Positions 31,368 to 41,164 of a stretch of 64,000 bases of DNA are shown here, one piece after another. The notes under the pieces are model-generated. The model made no database searches, was not told the origin of the DNA, and saw nothing but the letters and a program-made list of their open reading frames with translations. The position numbers were made by a program, and so were the translations under genes. This DNA comes from Symbiodinium natans (taxonomy: Eukaryota; Sar; Dinophyceae; Suessiales; Symbiodiniaceae), in assembly GCA_905221605.1 (NCBI GenBank), contig CAJNDS010002456.1, positions 1-64,000 of the forward strand, read 5' to 3'. Every line of letters starts with the position of its first letter. Position 1 is the stretch's first letter.

Positions 31368-32621
31368 GCCCCCAAAATTATCTTTGACATGTGAACTACT
31401 CAGCTTTGTCTTCATTCTACATTCGGACTGCTTGCCTCGGGCTAGCACATCCTTCTCTTCTTCAATTCGAAAGCTGCTGCGGCTCAGTAATCGATGAAGT
31501 GGTTCTTCGTGAGCCCCTTGCAGCTTGGTTAGCGCGTCCGCAGGGTTGTAGTTATGAGGTATCCACCTCATGCGCCCCTTCAGCTTAGCCATGCTTTCCT
31601 GGATGATTGCCACTTCCAGCGCCGCTCTGTCGTCATCTCCTTGGGCCTGTTCTGTAGCCGCCGAGTCAAACAATGATTTGGCGTCTACCACAGCGACAGC
31701 TGCTGGATCCGTGAACTCTGGGGCATCCTCCGCAATCACGGTGGCAGTTCCCCGTAGTCCTCGGGCTGTCTCATCATCCACGGCAATGCTTCGAGGGTCG
31801 AATCGCGCCAGGCGAAAACTTTGCCACATGGCCACCTGCTTCTCGAGCGCTCCTACGGCTGCTGACATGGCGATTGACTCGCAGAGCAACGTGTTTGCCG
31901 CCTTCCGACGTAGCTTACGAGATCGCCACGCTATGAGGCTCACTGGGGCTTCCCGACCAGCGTTCAAGTCTGGGGTTGTGACTCCCTGAAGCCACCCGTG
32001 TTGACTCTTCTCGTTGCCGCTCTTATCGAACGCCGAGTCGCTGATCACGAAGTGCCGAATCTGGTCCTCGGGGATGGAGTGCACCTTCATCACCACGTGA
32101 TTCGTTTTGAGCCTCTCGATCACTTGGTTGACGGCTAAGACGTGGGACACCATCGGGGATGGAAAAGCTCTCGCCAGTATACTGGCTGCTGCTGACGCAT
32201 CTGGGCGTCCTTCTCTGGCCACCCAGTTTACTGAAGCGATAGCTCCGCGGAGTTGTCCTTCTTCCTCTGGGCTCAACGGCGTCGTCCCAGCGTCTTTCTT
32301 GGCCACTCTCCTGGACATTGTCACGTAGGGTAATCTGTTGAGGATGTAATCAGCCATCGTGTGGGAAAAGGAGTAATCTTTCTTGTCCTGCATCACCCTT
32401 CTCCCAGCGTAGGCGGCGCCTTCTGGATGCTGTTGAAGCTCCACGACTTTTCCGAAAGTGAAGATGCTTTCTAGCTTCTTCATCAGGGCTTGGTGTCGTG
32501 GCCCTCCAGCTTCCAGCACATCATCCACTTCGATCACTATGATGCCTTGTGTACGGTTCTCGTCCTCGTTCTCTTCCTTCTTCCCATCCAGGGTGAGTAC
32601 ACAGCGGTCGTAGACGTTCAC
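31365..32621 (-). pseudogene. Copia-type RT (C-terminal part) and RNase H
   Basis: 418 codons. IVIEVDDV near residues 28-36 is the RT catalytic VDD site; the C-terminal half is RNase H, ending with PADALTK, the usual Copia RNase H hallmark. It is in frame with the preceding ORF (32625-33059), separated by a single TAG at 32625-32627, so it is the continuation of one RT rather than a gene with its own start. Confidence 0.85.
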
Positions 32622-32624
32622 TCT

Positions 32625-33059
32625 CTAGCCCAGTTGAGACACCAGGACCTCGAGCAAGGACCGCCGCCACCACGCAGGACCGGTGACAAGCCCATACACT
32701 TCACCGTTGAGCAGAATCAGTTGTTCTGGCGAGCACCCAGGGAACACCATGTCTGCTGGCTGCTGACACGCCAACTTCTGCTTCCGCGTGGTTGCTTTGC
32801 CCTGCAAGAAGGCTGTCTTGGCATCCTTCACCTTGCTTGACCATTTGCGAGTGGCGCACAGCTGCATGTAGAGATACATGCTCTGGGTAAGCGGTGTCGG
32901 CGCTGCGCGTTCCACGGAGTGCAGGAGGGGATCTTTCCAACCTACCACGCACCATCTGGATTTGGGAGCCACCTTTTCCATGAACTTCGGGTCCTTCTTT
33001 CTGGCATCGAAGTCGTCGGGCAGCGCCTGAAACTGTTCCGTCGGCTTGTACCGGTCCAT
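32625..33059 (-). pseudogene. Copia-type RT, N-terminal part
   Basis: Contains the Copia RT signature KDAKTAFLQG and a VYGLVTGPAWW segment. The upstream join to the integrase frame is broken by an extra A in the A-run at 33156-33159 (T4 on the plus strand). Ignoring one base restores continuity into MDRYKPTEQF. It ends in the TAG at 32625. Confidence 0.8.
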
Positions 33060-33081
33060 AAACCTTGAGGTGAGAACATGG

Positions 33082-36000
33082 TCAGGGTGTTCTCTCCGGA
33101 AGCGCCTGCTCTCTTCGACACTCAGAATCGTGACCGCTCCGGAATCCAGCAGCGATTTTGATCTCCTTCTCTCTCGAAGCTCGAAAGATCTTCGTCTCTT
33201 CGTGGCTCAACTTGGTGAAGGTAACCTGCCCAGGGCTCTCCTTCTTCTTGGTGAGGTAGAAGAATCGGTCTCGATGGCTGTACAAAGCTTGAGCATCGAC
33301 TGCTTCAAATGTCTCCTGGTTCTTCGCCGCTTCTCGTGGTATCCATTTGCTTCGGAGGCGGTCATACTTGAGATTCACCCCATCGTGATCGACTTTCTCC
33401 TCGTTCGCCATCTCGACAAAGTTGGAGGCGCTGTGTGCCGGAGGCCACGACGCAGGTGGGCTCGAGAATGGAAATGGCATCGGGGTAGCTCGATGTCCTC
33501 CCCGCTCTGGTCGCATCGGTCCAAAAGGGAAGCTTCCACTCGATGCTTCATCCACTCGAATGCTGCTTCTCCTTGACGCGGTTGGAGTTGGTCCACCCTC
33601 TGGCACACTGGAGAGTGGCTCTCGAGTGCTGGCCCCTTCGCCTGATGTATCTGCTCTTTCTTCCGCGTCTTGGGGAAGTTCCTCTCTTGGAGCGATGTTT
33701 TCCTTGGGAATCGCAGACTCTTCCATGGCCACGTCATCGACAGTTGAAGAAAGGGGGGAAGCGGCTGCTTCGTTTTCTTTCTCAGACGTCACCGACGGTT
33801 CGTAGTCCATTTCCTCGATGCCCTGAGGCTCTGCCAGGGGTCCACCTTCATTCTCGATGTCGTTGAAGTGCCTCAGAACCCCCGCTTCCAGCTTCTCCAA
33901 CATCTGCGGAGCGACCACTGCTGCTACTTCAGCGCCAAGCCTTTCCTCCGACGTTGCCAGCCGAACTTGCTCTCGAGAAGCCTTGATCAAGTAGCCTCGC
34001 AGCGATATCCACAGAGATCTGCCGTTCGAGCTCTCCGCAACAACCATTCCGGGACCACTCCAGCCAGTGTAATCTGAGGTGGCCCTCCAGACATAGACCA
34101 TGTCTCCTGTGCACACCGGTTTGACATCGGCTCGTCTCGTGTTGGCTCTTGAAGCTCGTGATACAGCTTCGGCATCTTGTTGTCGCATCCAAGCTTTGCG
34201 TGCTACTTCTCGTATCACCAAAGTTCTCTGCATACTGTCCGACTGCGGTGATTGTAGCAGCTCTCTGTCGATCATGTCGTCGCTCAACAAATTCATCGGG
34301 ATGCGAGGGGTTGCTCCGAAAACTCGCTGGAACGGGCTGAAACCGGACCTGTCGAAGTACTGGTTTCTAGTCCACAACGTCTCCGCAATGGCAATGTCCA
34401 GCTCCGTCTCGTCCACAATGCCGGCCTCGTCGATCGTTGTCTGCAACTTCTGTTTGAATATTCCCCCGGCCCTCTCGGTCCTTGAGTTTTGCCAAGGCGA
34501 CTTCACGTCGGTGTAGTGGATGAGAGTGCCTGCGTCGCTGACGGTCTGCACAAAGAAGGCTCCAGTGAATTCGCCTCCCTGATCCGCCACCAGCATCCTA
34601 GGCGCGCCATAGTGTCCACACCATGACTTCATGAAGGCCCTCGTCACCGTCTCGGCCGACTTGTCCGACAACGCTTCAACCCACTGCAGGCTGGTGCCCC
34701 AACAAAGGACGTTCAGCATGGCATGCTTCTTCACGTAAAAGAGGTCCACGCCCACAACTTCGTTGAAATCCAGCCTTCTGGAAAGGTGCGCGGGTCGATG
34801 GCTTTGTGGCTGTTTCCGGGCCTCACAAATTGGACACAGGAACTCCCTTTTCACCCATCTCAAGATTGATCTCTTGATTCCGGAGTGCCGCAGTGCTCTC
34901 AGGAACGTTTGTAGATTGGGATGCCCCAAATTGCGGTGGATGCGGTACACCTCTCGTCTCACATCCGGTGGAACCACTTCTCGTAGTTCGGGACCGCGAT
35001 CTCGCTCTCCCTGCTCTAGCCGTTGCAATTCTTCACGTAGTTCACTCCCAACCTGCTGCTCATCCTCGTCCTTTGCATCGTACTTGACTCCACCGGCATC
35101 TTCCTTGTCCTCGTCGCTGCCAAGCAAGTCCTCTTCGACAATCTCCTCCAGCGATCGCAATCTGGACGAAGAAGACGCTCTGCCGGTGTCACGTCCCTCC
35201 AAAATTCTGTGCGAAGGAAACGCGTGGATGGCAGCATCGGAAATGTGATGAAGAAGCCACCATTCCGATTGGAAGGAAGACTCTGACAGCTGATAGTGAT
35301 ACATGTCGTGCGCGGCAGCTTTGGAAAATTCTTGGGCCGCCTGCAAAATGAACCCGGGAACTATGATCTCGGGCGCAATCTCAAAAACTGTGAGACCTGT
35401 CCACGGCTGTGCTGTAGCGACCGCGGCTGCATGTCGCCAATCGTCCTGTAGATGGCGAGTTTGTCCATCCACAAGCATCTGTGTCGTGCGACGATGTCCC
35501 GTGAAACTCATCTCCGACACCTCGAACACCTCACACTCCTGCGGTACACATAGAGCACGACGAGTTTGGAAATGCCTACAGAGTAGGGCCGTTGGCGTCC
35601 TCTGCCAATGGTCGGAGCATCCAAACACCGGAAAATGTCGTACTTGTAGGTGTCGCCGCAGTCCTTTAAGGATTTCGTCCACGAAGATGTCGGTGTAGAT
35701 TGCGGCATGGCGGGTGGCTTGATTCCCCTCCAGGGAAGCATGCGCGTGTAGTCTCGGACACGTCTTGGCCATGCGTTCAGCGATTTCTTTCACGTTGGTC
35801 AGCAAGATGGTTGGCTTGAGCACTGGTTCTCCTTGCTTCGATTTCAGGCCGAATTGACACATGTCCACCATCACTGAGAACACATCCCGATGTTGTCGAA
35901 GTCGTCCCAAGCTTTCCCCTTTCCAGGAGTCCGCATATCGGGGATGCTCGAAAAGGAAACCTCGGCCCGCTTTCATTTGTATCTCCGCAATGCGCACAGA

Positions 36001-36300
36001 GAACTCCACATGTTGCGTTCCCTGCTGGACCTCCTTCTTGACCACTGCCGGGTCCCTCTTGAATGTGGTCAATCGCCTCATAGTCGAGAATGGTCCACAC
36101 GGAGGGCTCAGCATCACGAGACCAGGACGATGTTGATGAATCAGCTTCAACGCTTCCTTTCGGTGTAGCGGCAGACTGAAATCCCAGCCTGTGCTGAAGT
36201 CCATGGCCAATCCGGGTGCCAAACCCATGCGCTGTGCTCTTTTTGTGACCCGAGGTGGAGAGTATACTTCTGCTACATCCCATTTTGCTTGGACGCTCTC
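33082..36300 (-). pseudogene. Copia-type pol: MTase-like domain and integrase
   Basis: The open frame extends to 37839, but the part upstream of about 36.6 kb is partly an alternative-frame reading. A C5-methyltransferase-like domain spans about 36230-35660: TGWDFSLPL, then LSPPCGPFSTM (motif IV with the Cys present, 36078-36119), FEHPRYADSW (ENP-like, about 35919-35961) and MCQFGL...KPTILLTN. The integrase follows: a zinc-binding HRNLGH...CPIC (about 34810-34945), then a DDE core with GVDLFY (34729-34761), ADQGGEF (34567-34593) and NSRTERAGG (about 34467-34490). The C-terminal third is acidic and Ser/Pro-rich before RT. A methyltransferase between protease and integrase is not part of the standard Copia gene set. 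Confidence 0.8.
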
Positions 36301-36722
36301 CTTGATCTCAGTGATGTCCTTTCGCTGTAGACATTGAATCTTGCCAGTCGCATCGCTGAGACACTCGCTACGGATGCTTGACTGTGGGTATACATAACAC
36401 CATATAGACCCCAGCCCCGAAGTAGAAGTCGCTGTAGCGCAGTCCTTCTCCGAGGACTTCATATTATAGTCTTCTTCCTGCCCCGAAGTAGAAGTCGTTG
36501 TAGCGCAGTCGTTCTTCTCCGAAGACTCCCACTGGTTTGTTGCATGCGACCAAACCAGCTCATCACTGGGGCCGCTGAGAATCCATGGCATTGGCGGTCC
36601 GGGACTTTGTGACAACGATATCATCACCAGGATCGCCTTCAGCATCCAACCTCGCTCCACCAGTCGATGCACCAGCTTCTTCGCTGCGAGTTGTGGACAC
36701 CGACGAAGTTCTTCTGCTTGAA

Positions 36723-37580
36723 CTAGGATTCGCTTGCTCTGGCCTCGTTGATTTCTTCCGGTCTTGCCACCATCTCGGCATCGCTCCACTCTTCTTCCGA
36801 TCGGGCCATCTCGTACACTTCCGGCAGGGAACTCCGTGTCGGTGTCTTCGAGCGTTGCGCCGGTCGTAGTCCTGCTGGTTGTCTCCGTGGTTTCGCTTTG
36901 TTCACCGGAGCTGAAGAAGCATTGAGCCCAGGCTGGAACTCTGTCGTGGTACTCGTGCTCGTGGAACTTGACGCATCGCTTTTCACGGTTCGAGGTCGAC
37001 CCAGGTGGTCCAGGTTCACCTCCCGAGCCCCCTGTTCTGGTCGTCCTCTTGGCGCCGGCAGGTACTTGGGAAACTCCTTGTGGCCGATCTTGAGCTTCGG
37101 GGCCCCGTCGTTCTCGACCACCTTGTTTGGTGTCGTGGTGGCATTCGTGGCGTCCTCCTTCCGACGGTCCCATCTCGCTCCACATCTCGTGCATGTCCAC
37201 CAAGCGCTCCATTGATTTGCCCGGCACCTCAGAGCATCCGCCGGGTGATTGCACGCTTGAACTTTGATCGGATATTCCCGGTGTACTTTGGACTTGCTCA
37301 ATTGCTCGCCGATGCCCTGCACGATGTCCACATTGCTCTTCTTCTTCATGCTCCTGTCCTTCTTGGTGTCCGCGCTCGTCACCTCTGGCTCGTCGGTCTC
37401 CCGGTGGATCGTCAAATGGTCGATCACTAACTGCTTGCGAGCCGTTGTGAGCATCAGACACAGTGCCAATGTCATCCTCTTCCATGCTGCATCGATCTTC
37501 CTGATGCTGCTGCGCTTCTCGGGAGTGAAGCCAGCCGCCTCCGCCGCTGCCATCTGCTCCGCCCGCGCGAGCAGCGACAT
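36723..37580 (-). pseudogene. Copia-type pol segment with zinc-ribbon-like motif
   Basis: In this frame a 285-aa stretch looks more protein-like than the overlapping longer frame. It contains CNHPADALRCRANQWSAW followed by CTRCGARWD, a likely zinc-binding module, then a Ser/Thr-rich linker. The flanking sense sequence is in another frame on both sides (joins near 37600 and 36700), implying two more frameshifts between the oxygenase-like and MTase-like segments. Confidence 0.55.
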
Positions 37581-37599
37581 GTTGTTTGGTAGAAGGGCG

Positions 37600-38350
37600 A
37601 GGAGTGTCAGGAATCCGGGCCGAATTTGCTATCCAGATCGCCACTCGAGCGATCATCCGTTTGAACATTGAGCCTGAGCGACCGAACCATTCATGTCCTG
37701 TCATTCGCTCAACATTGTCGAAAACTTCTTCAAGATCATGACTGCACTGGCTACCGGATTCCATCTCATCACCCTCATTGTCGTCATGGATGTAGTATGT
37801 CTCGCACTTGCTCGGAAGATGGAAACCCAGCTCTAACAATCTCTGTCTGTTTTCATGGGGAAGGTCATCGGATTTTCGGGCAGTGTACGCTTACAGACAC
37901 TCGCACTCCCTTCCACGGCATAGTGGCATGGTAACGCTTTGGGCGAAAAAGAAAAGGATTATGCCATGTGTTTCGCAGAACTCCAGGAGTGCGGAAGCCA
38001 TGCTTGTCCTTCCAGACGATCTTTTCGGACTCTTCCGCAGTGTCTCCGTCGCCCATCTCGAGCCACAGTTCACCTTTGGTGAAAGGACCAAATGAGGTGG
38101 TCATCGTGGACGAGCTGGACTCGTTGTTCTTGTCTACATGGATTCTCGCTGCGGTTTGTACATTCACTGCAATGGAGGTCCAGGCGAATTTCGGGGGTGC
38201 GTGGCGTTTGACCCATGAGTTGATGTAGCGACACAGATCTTCATGTTCACTCGTCTCGTTCGTGATGCCCGTGTTCTTGCCATGCACGTACATCCCCAGG
38301 GTCAAAACATAAGCATCCTTCCCCTTTTTCCATGCAAGATCTAGTCCTCT
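37600..38350 (-). pseudogene. Copia-type pol segment: 2OG-Fe(II) oxygenase-like domain
   Basis: The frame 37865-38305 contains AWTSIAVNVQTAARIHVDKN (HxD, H56 and D58), FTKGELWLE, and RYHATMPWKGVRVSVSVH (distal H126, R135). These are the metal- and 2OG-binding signature positions of the dioxygenase fold. WTSIAV, HxD and HAT...W.G.R align with the oxygenase-like segment in the YR element pol. A one-base indel near 38320-38350 separates it from the upstream frame, and the adjoining frame at 37600-37839 continues the region. Confidence 0.75.
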
Positions 38351-38867
38351 TCTTGTGTCCCGTGTAGTCCATCAGCACCTTCTCCATGTCCACATGCTCC
38401 AATTCGCCTTGATCAGTCTTTCTCTGCAGCTCCAGCTTCCAGTGTTCTTTGGCGAGGTGGATGGCGGTCTTCTTTGTCTCCGAACCCTCCAAGGTTGTAG
38501 AGCGCGAAACTGTCGGTGTTGAAGCTGAGGAAGCAGTCGCCATCGCCGAAGAACCACCGCCAACGTTGCCGAAATCCACTGCACAGAGCACCGTCTCCCC
38601 AAAAGAAGAGTCGGCAACTTCCCGGCGAAAAGGATCACCACCGTAGTGCGTCACTAACTCAGGAGGCATTTTCCAAGGATGTGTGTCGAAATCCAAGATA
38701 TTGACGGAACGGTGTCCCGTGGGAAGCCGCTTCAGCGGCGTTTCCATGCCACCGGGCGTGCGAACAACTCCACGATGAAGATCGATGATGGCGTGGATTG
38801 CCTCCAAGTACGAAATGGGTAACAAGGGCGGAGTCTGGAACTGGTCGGTGTCTGTAAGAACAGTGAA
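38247..38867 (-). pseudogene. Copia-type pol segment after the in-frame TGA
   Basis: Same frame as gag-protease; it resumes directly after TGA at 38868-38870 with FTVLTDTDQFQTPPLLPISY. PISYLEAIHAIIDLHRG followed by the LPTGHRSVNILDF segment looks like the C-terminal lobe of the protease region. The stop could be a TGG-to-TGA mutation or a readthrough site. Confidence 0.65.
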
Positions 38868-41045
38868 TCAGACTAAGCCCAGAATGCCGAGCATCGAAGT
38901 GGGCACATCCACCATATACTTGGGGTGCGCTGCACCACCAATGCCTGCACAAGGAGCGACACCTTGATCCACTTTGCGTACTTGTAGACCATGAAGTGCT
39001 AACTCCTTCTCCATGACAGCCAAGGCGCGATCTCCAATGACTGCATCTTCCGCCGCTGTGTCCACCAGAGCTTCGTGAGGCTTCACCGACACTCCTGCGT
39101 AGATGTGCACCTGCCGGTTCACTGGAGATTCCAAGGGGACCGAGGTCGTGTTGTTGGTCATGAAGGTGGAGGTCGTAGTGGCGCTGCCGCGGCAAACGAC
39201 GAAGTTCACTTGTCTCCCTTGTCCCTTGCCGCTGCCTTTCAATGGACAATCTCGTGCCATATGGCCCAGCTCCCGGCAGTTATAGCACTTGGTTCGGGCA
39301 GCCAAGTCCTCCTTCGAGCCTCGCACCATTCGACTTGAAGACGTTCGTCCTTTACCTTCACGTCGTCGTCCACCTTTGCCTTCTCGAGAACGTCCACGTT
39401 TGCCCTTTCCTTTTGACGCGGTTCTCCCATGGCGGATGAATCCTCGCTCTTTTCTCCGTGCTTGCATGTCCCGCCGCACATCGGTGTATGCGGTGTGGTA
39501 CGCTTGCAGGAAGATTGCCTCGTCCTCCTCAAACTCCTTGTCTTCATAGAGCATCTCGCCGTCCTCCAGCTCCGCCATTTCGTCCTCTTCATCATCATCT
39601 TCATGGTACTCGTAGTCTTCGTCGTCCTCATGACTGAAATCTTCTTCTTCTGCTTGGTTCATTACTGGGTAATGCTTGGCAGCTTGTCCACCACCCAGCT
39701 CAGCACTTGCTGCTTGGGCAATGAGATCAGGACGGTCCAGAGGTCGAAGAAGTCGGGCTACTTCCTCGAATCCCATGAGACAGTTCATGTCACGCAGTGC
39801 CACCAGCTCTCTCTGAAATTCTGACAACTGCGCATGCCGAAGTAGAATACGTCCTGCCACCTTGTCGTTGAGGCGCTCGCCCAAATGGCTTTCCATGTCT
39901 TGTCTTGAGGTCTCTTTTTGGGCGATATACGTGGCGAACGATTGTCCTTTCTGTCTTTCGCCCGTGAAGAAGTACTTGTCCACCGCTGTCGGTCCTGCCA
40001 CATCCAAGAAAGGCTTGTACTTATTCATGATCACGGTGAGTATCATGCCGTACCCGGCGGGACTCAAGACCTTCTCCAAGGGAATCTGGTCCGCAAACTT
40101 CCTCGGCTCGGAAGACTCTGGAAAAGACTGATAAAGCCTGATCCCCCATTTCTCTTTGCCCACAGCAGTCTCTGCTTCCCAATGCGCCAGCAATTTCAGC
40201 CACGTCCTCAAAGTACCCGGTTGACCAGACCATGATGGAATGGACCTTTTCTCGCCGGTCAACGCTGCTATGAAACGTTCTGCTTGATCAGGACCTTGAC
40301 GAGTCGCCACCGAGGGAGGTGGCTTCATTCCCAAAACTTCAAAGGCACTCTCCAATTGTCGCGGCGCCTCTTCTGACGCCTTCTGATCCAGACGCGCCGT
40401 TGCCTCTGAAGCGCTCTGAACACCACTAGGTACAGGTGCTCGACCAACGTTGGGAGATGCGGCATCTCGAACGTCTCCGGATGTGCTCCATGTTCTAGGC
40501 GGCGGAGTCGTCGAAGTTAGCGAAGGTCCGCCATGCCCCGGAGGTGGCCATCCTGAAGACATAGCCGGCGCGAAAGGCCATGGGGGAGTCGGCGCGAAGG
40601 TAGTGGGAAAAGTCGTCGGGCCCCAGGTAGAAGAACTCTCAGCCGCGCCCGACGCCAAGCCCGCAGCAGCGCCCATAGCGCCCATAGTCTCAGCCGCTGA
40701 ACCCAAACCAACGCCGCGCCCCGCTGCCGCCGCGCCGCTTGCTGAAGCCGCACCTTTGCCAGCTGCACCAACTGCCATGTTCGCCTCAGGAGACGCCGCA
40801 AAGGTAGCGTATGTCCCTTGAGGACATCCACTAGCAAACATCCCCTGATGAGGAGTTGGCGGCAGCCAACTTCTAGTCGCATCTCTTCGAGATTCATCAG
40901 CAAGAAATCGTCCGTCCAGCACCCCAGGTACTTCACGTTGTCGATCAACATATCCTGCGTTCCTTGCCTGATTGGCAAGATAATCTGCCCATGGATCCAT
41001 GGCTTCGTCCCTGGAGCAACTCGCTCCGCTACCAACTGCAAGCAA
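38868..41045 (-). CDS. Copia-type gag with CCHC knuckle and aspartic protease N-part
   Basis: Up to 725 aa; the ORF start lies in the LTR, so the likely start is the ATG of MDPWADYLANQ at about 41000. Ala/Pro/Gly-rich N-terminus; gag core around residues 250-480; acidic stretch; basic KGKGKRGRSR region. The zinc knuckle CYNCRELGHMARDC (about 39250-39300) is a C-x2-C-x4-H-x4-C motif that binds RNA. The protease active site is ALVDTAAEDAVIG (about 39034-39073), with DTA in place of the usual DTG/DSG. The frame ends at TGA 38868-38870. Confidence 0.8.
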   Translation of the reverse strand: MLAVGSGASCSRDEAMDPWADYLANQARNAGYVDRQREVPGVLDGRFLADESRRDATRSWLPPTPHQGMFASGCPQGTYATFAASPEANMAVGAAGKGAASASGAAAAGRGVGLGSAAETMGAMGAAAGLASGAAESSSTWGPTTFPTTFAPTPPWPFAPAMSSGWPPPGHGGPSLTSTTPPPRTWSTSGDVRDAASPNVGRAPVPSGVQSASEATARLDQKASEEAPRQLESAFEVLGMKPPPSVATRQGPDQAERFIAALTGEKRSIPSWSGQPGTLRTWLKLLAHWEAETAVGKEKWGIRLYQSFPESSEPRKFADQIPLEKVLSPAGYGMILTVIMNKYKPFLDVAGPTAVDKYFFTGERQKGQSFATYIAQKETSRQDMESHLGERLNDKVAGRILLRHAQLSEFQRELVALRDMNCLMGFEEVARLLRPLDRPDLIAQAASAELGGGQAAKHYPVMNQAEEEDFSHEDDEDYEYHEDDDEEDEMAELEDGEMLYEDKEFEEDEAIFLQAYHTAYTDVRRDMQARRKERGFIRHGRTASKGKGKRGRSREGKGGRRREGKGRTSSSRMVRGSKEDLAARTKCYNCRELGHMARDCPLKGSGKGQGRQVNFVVCRGSATTTSTFMTNNTTSVPLESPVNRQVHIYAGVSVKPHEALVDTAAEDAVIGDRALAVMEKELALHGLQVRKVDQGVAPCAGIGGAAHPKYMVDVPTSMLGILGLV
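41023..41034 (-). other. Primer binding site of the Copia-type element
   Basis: TGGTAGCGGAGC on the minus strand, 2 nt from the 5' LTR. It resembles the sequence complementary to eukaryotic initiator tRNA-Met 3' ends (TGGTAGCAGAG-type, from memory). The same 12-mer occurs at 61137-61148 in front of another gag. Confidence 0.75.
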
Positions 41046-41164
41046 AGCGCATCGCTTTTGCTCTCATGTGCACGCTCAGCCGTAAAGCTCAAGGCCTGCG
41101 GACGCATCGCAGAATGGCACATGTCAACATGTCTGGGACGTGAGAATGCTTATGCACTCTTTCA
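41037..41164 (-). repeat. 5' LTR of Copia-type element
   Basis: 128 bp, identical by eye to 31240-31367. It should carry the element's promoter; no TATA-like signal is obvious. Confidence 0.9.

Larger units (their letters stand above)
31240..41164 (-). mobile_element. Copia-type LTR retrotransposon inserted in the CCCH gene
   Basis: Two LTRs of 128 bp (31240-31367 and 41037-41164), identical by eye, TG...CA on the coding strand. The flanking duplication is CCAT (31236-31239 and 41165-41168). The primer binding site TGGTAGCGGAGC (41034-41023, minus strand) lies 2 nt inside the 5' LTR and resembles the complement of an initiator-Met tRNA 3' end. The order gag-protease-(oxygenase, MTase)-integrase-RT-RNase H is that of Copia/Ty1. 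A G-run precedes the 3' LTR as polypurine tract. The coding region has at least six lesions, so this copy is non-autonomous as read. Confidence 0.9.

Noticed and set aside
33082-37839. A single uninterrupted 1585-aa Copia pol
   Set aside because: Between about 37.6 and 36.7 kb another frame is clearly the protein-like one; the long frame there is open by composition.
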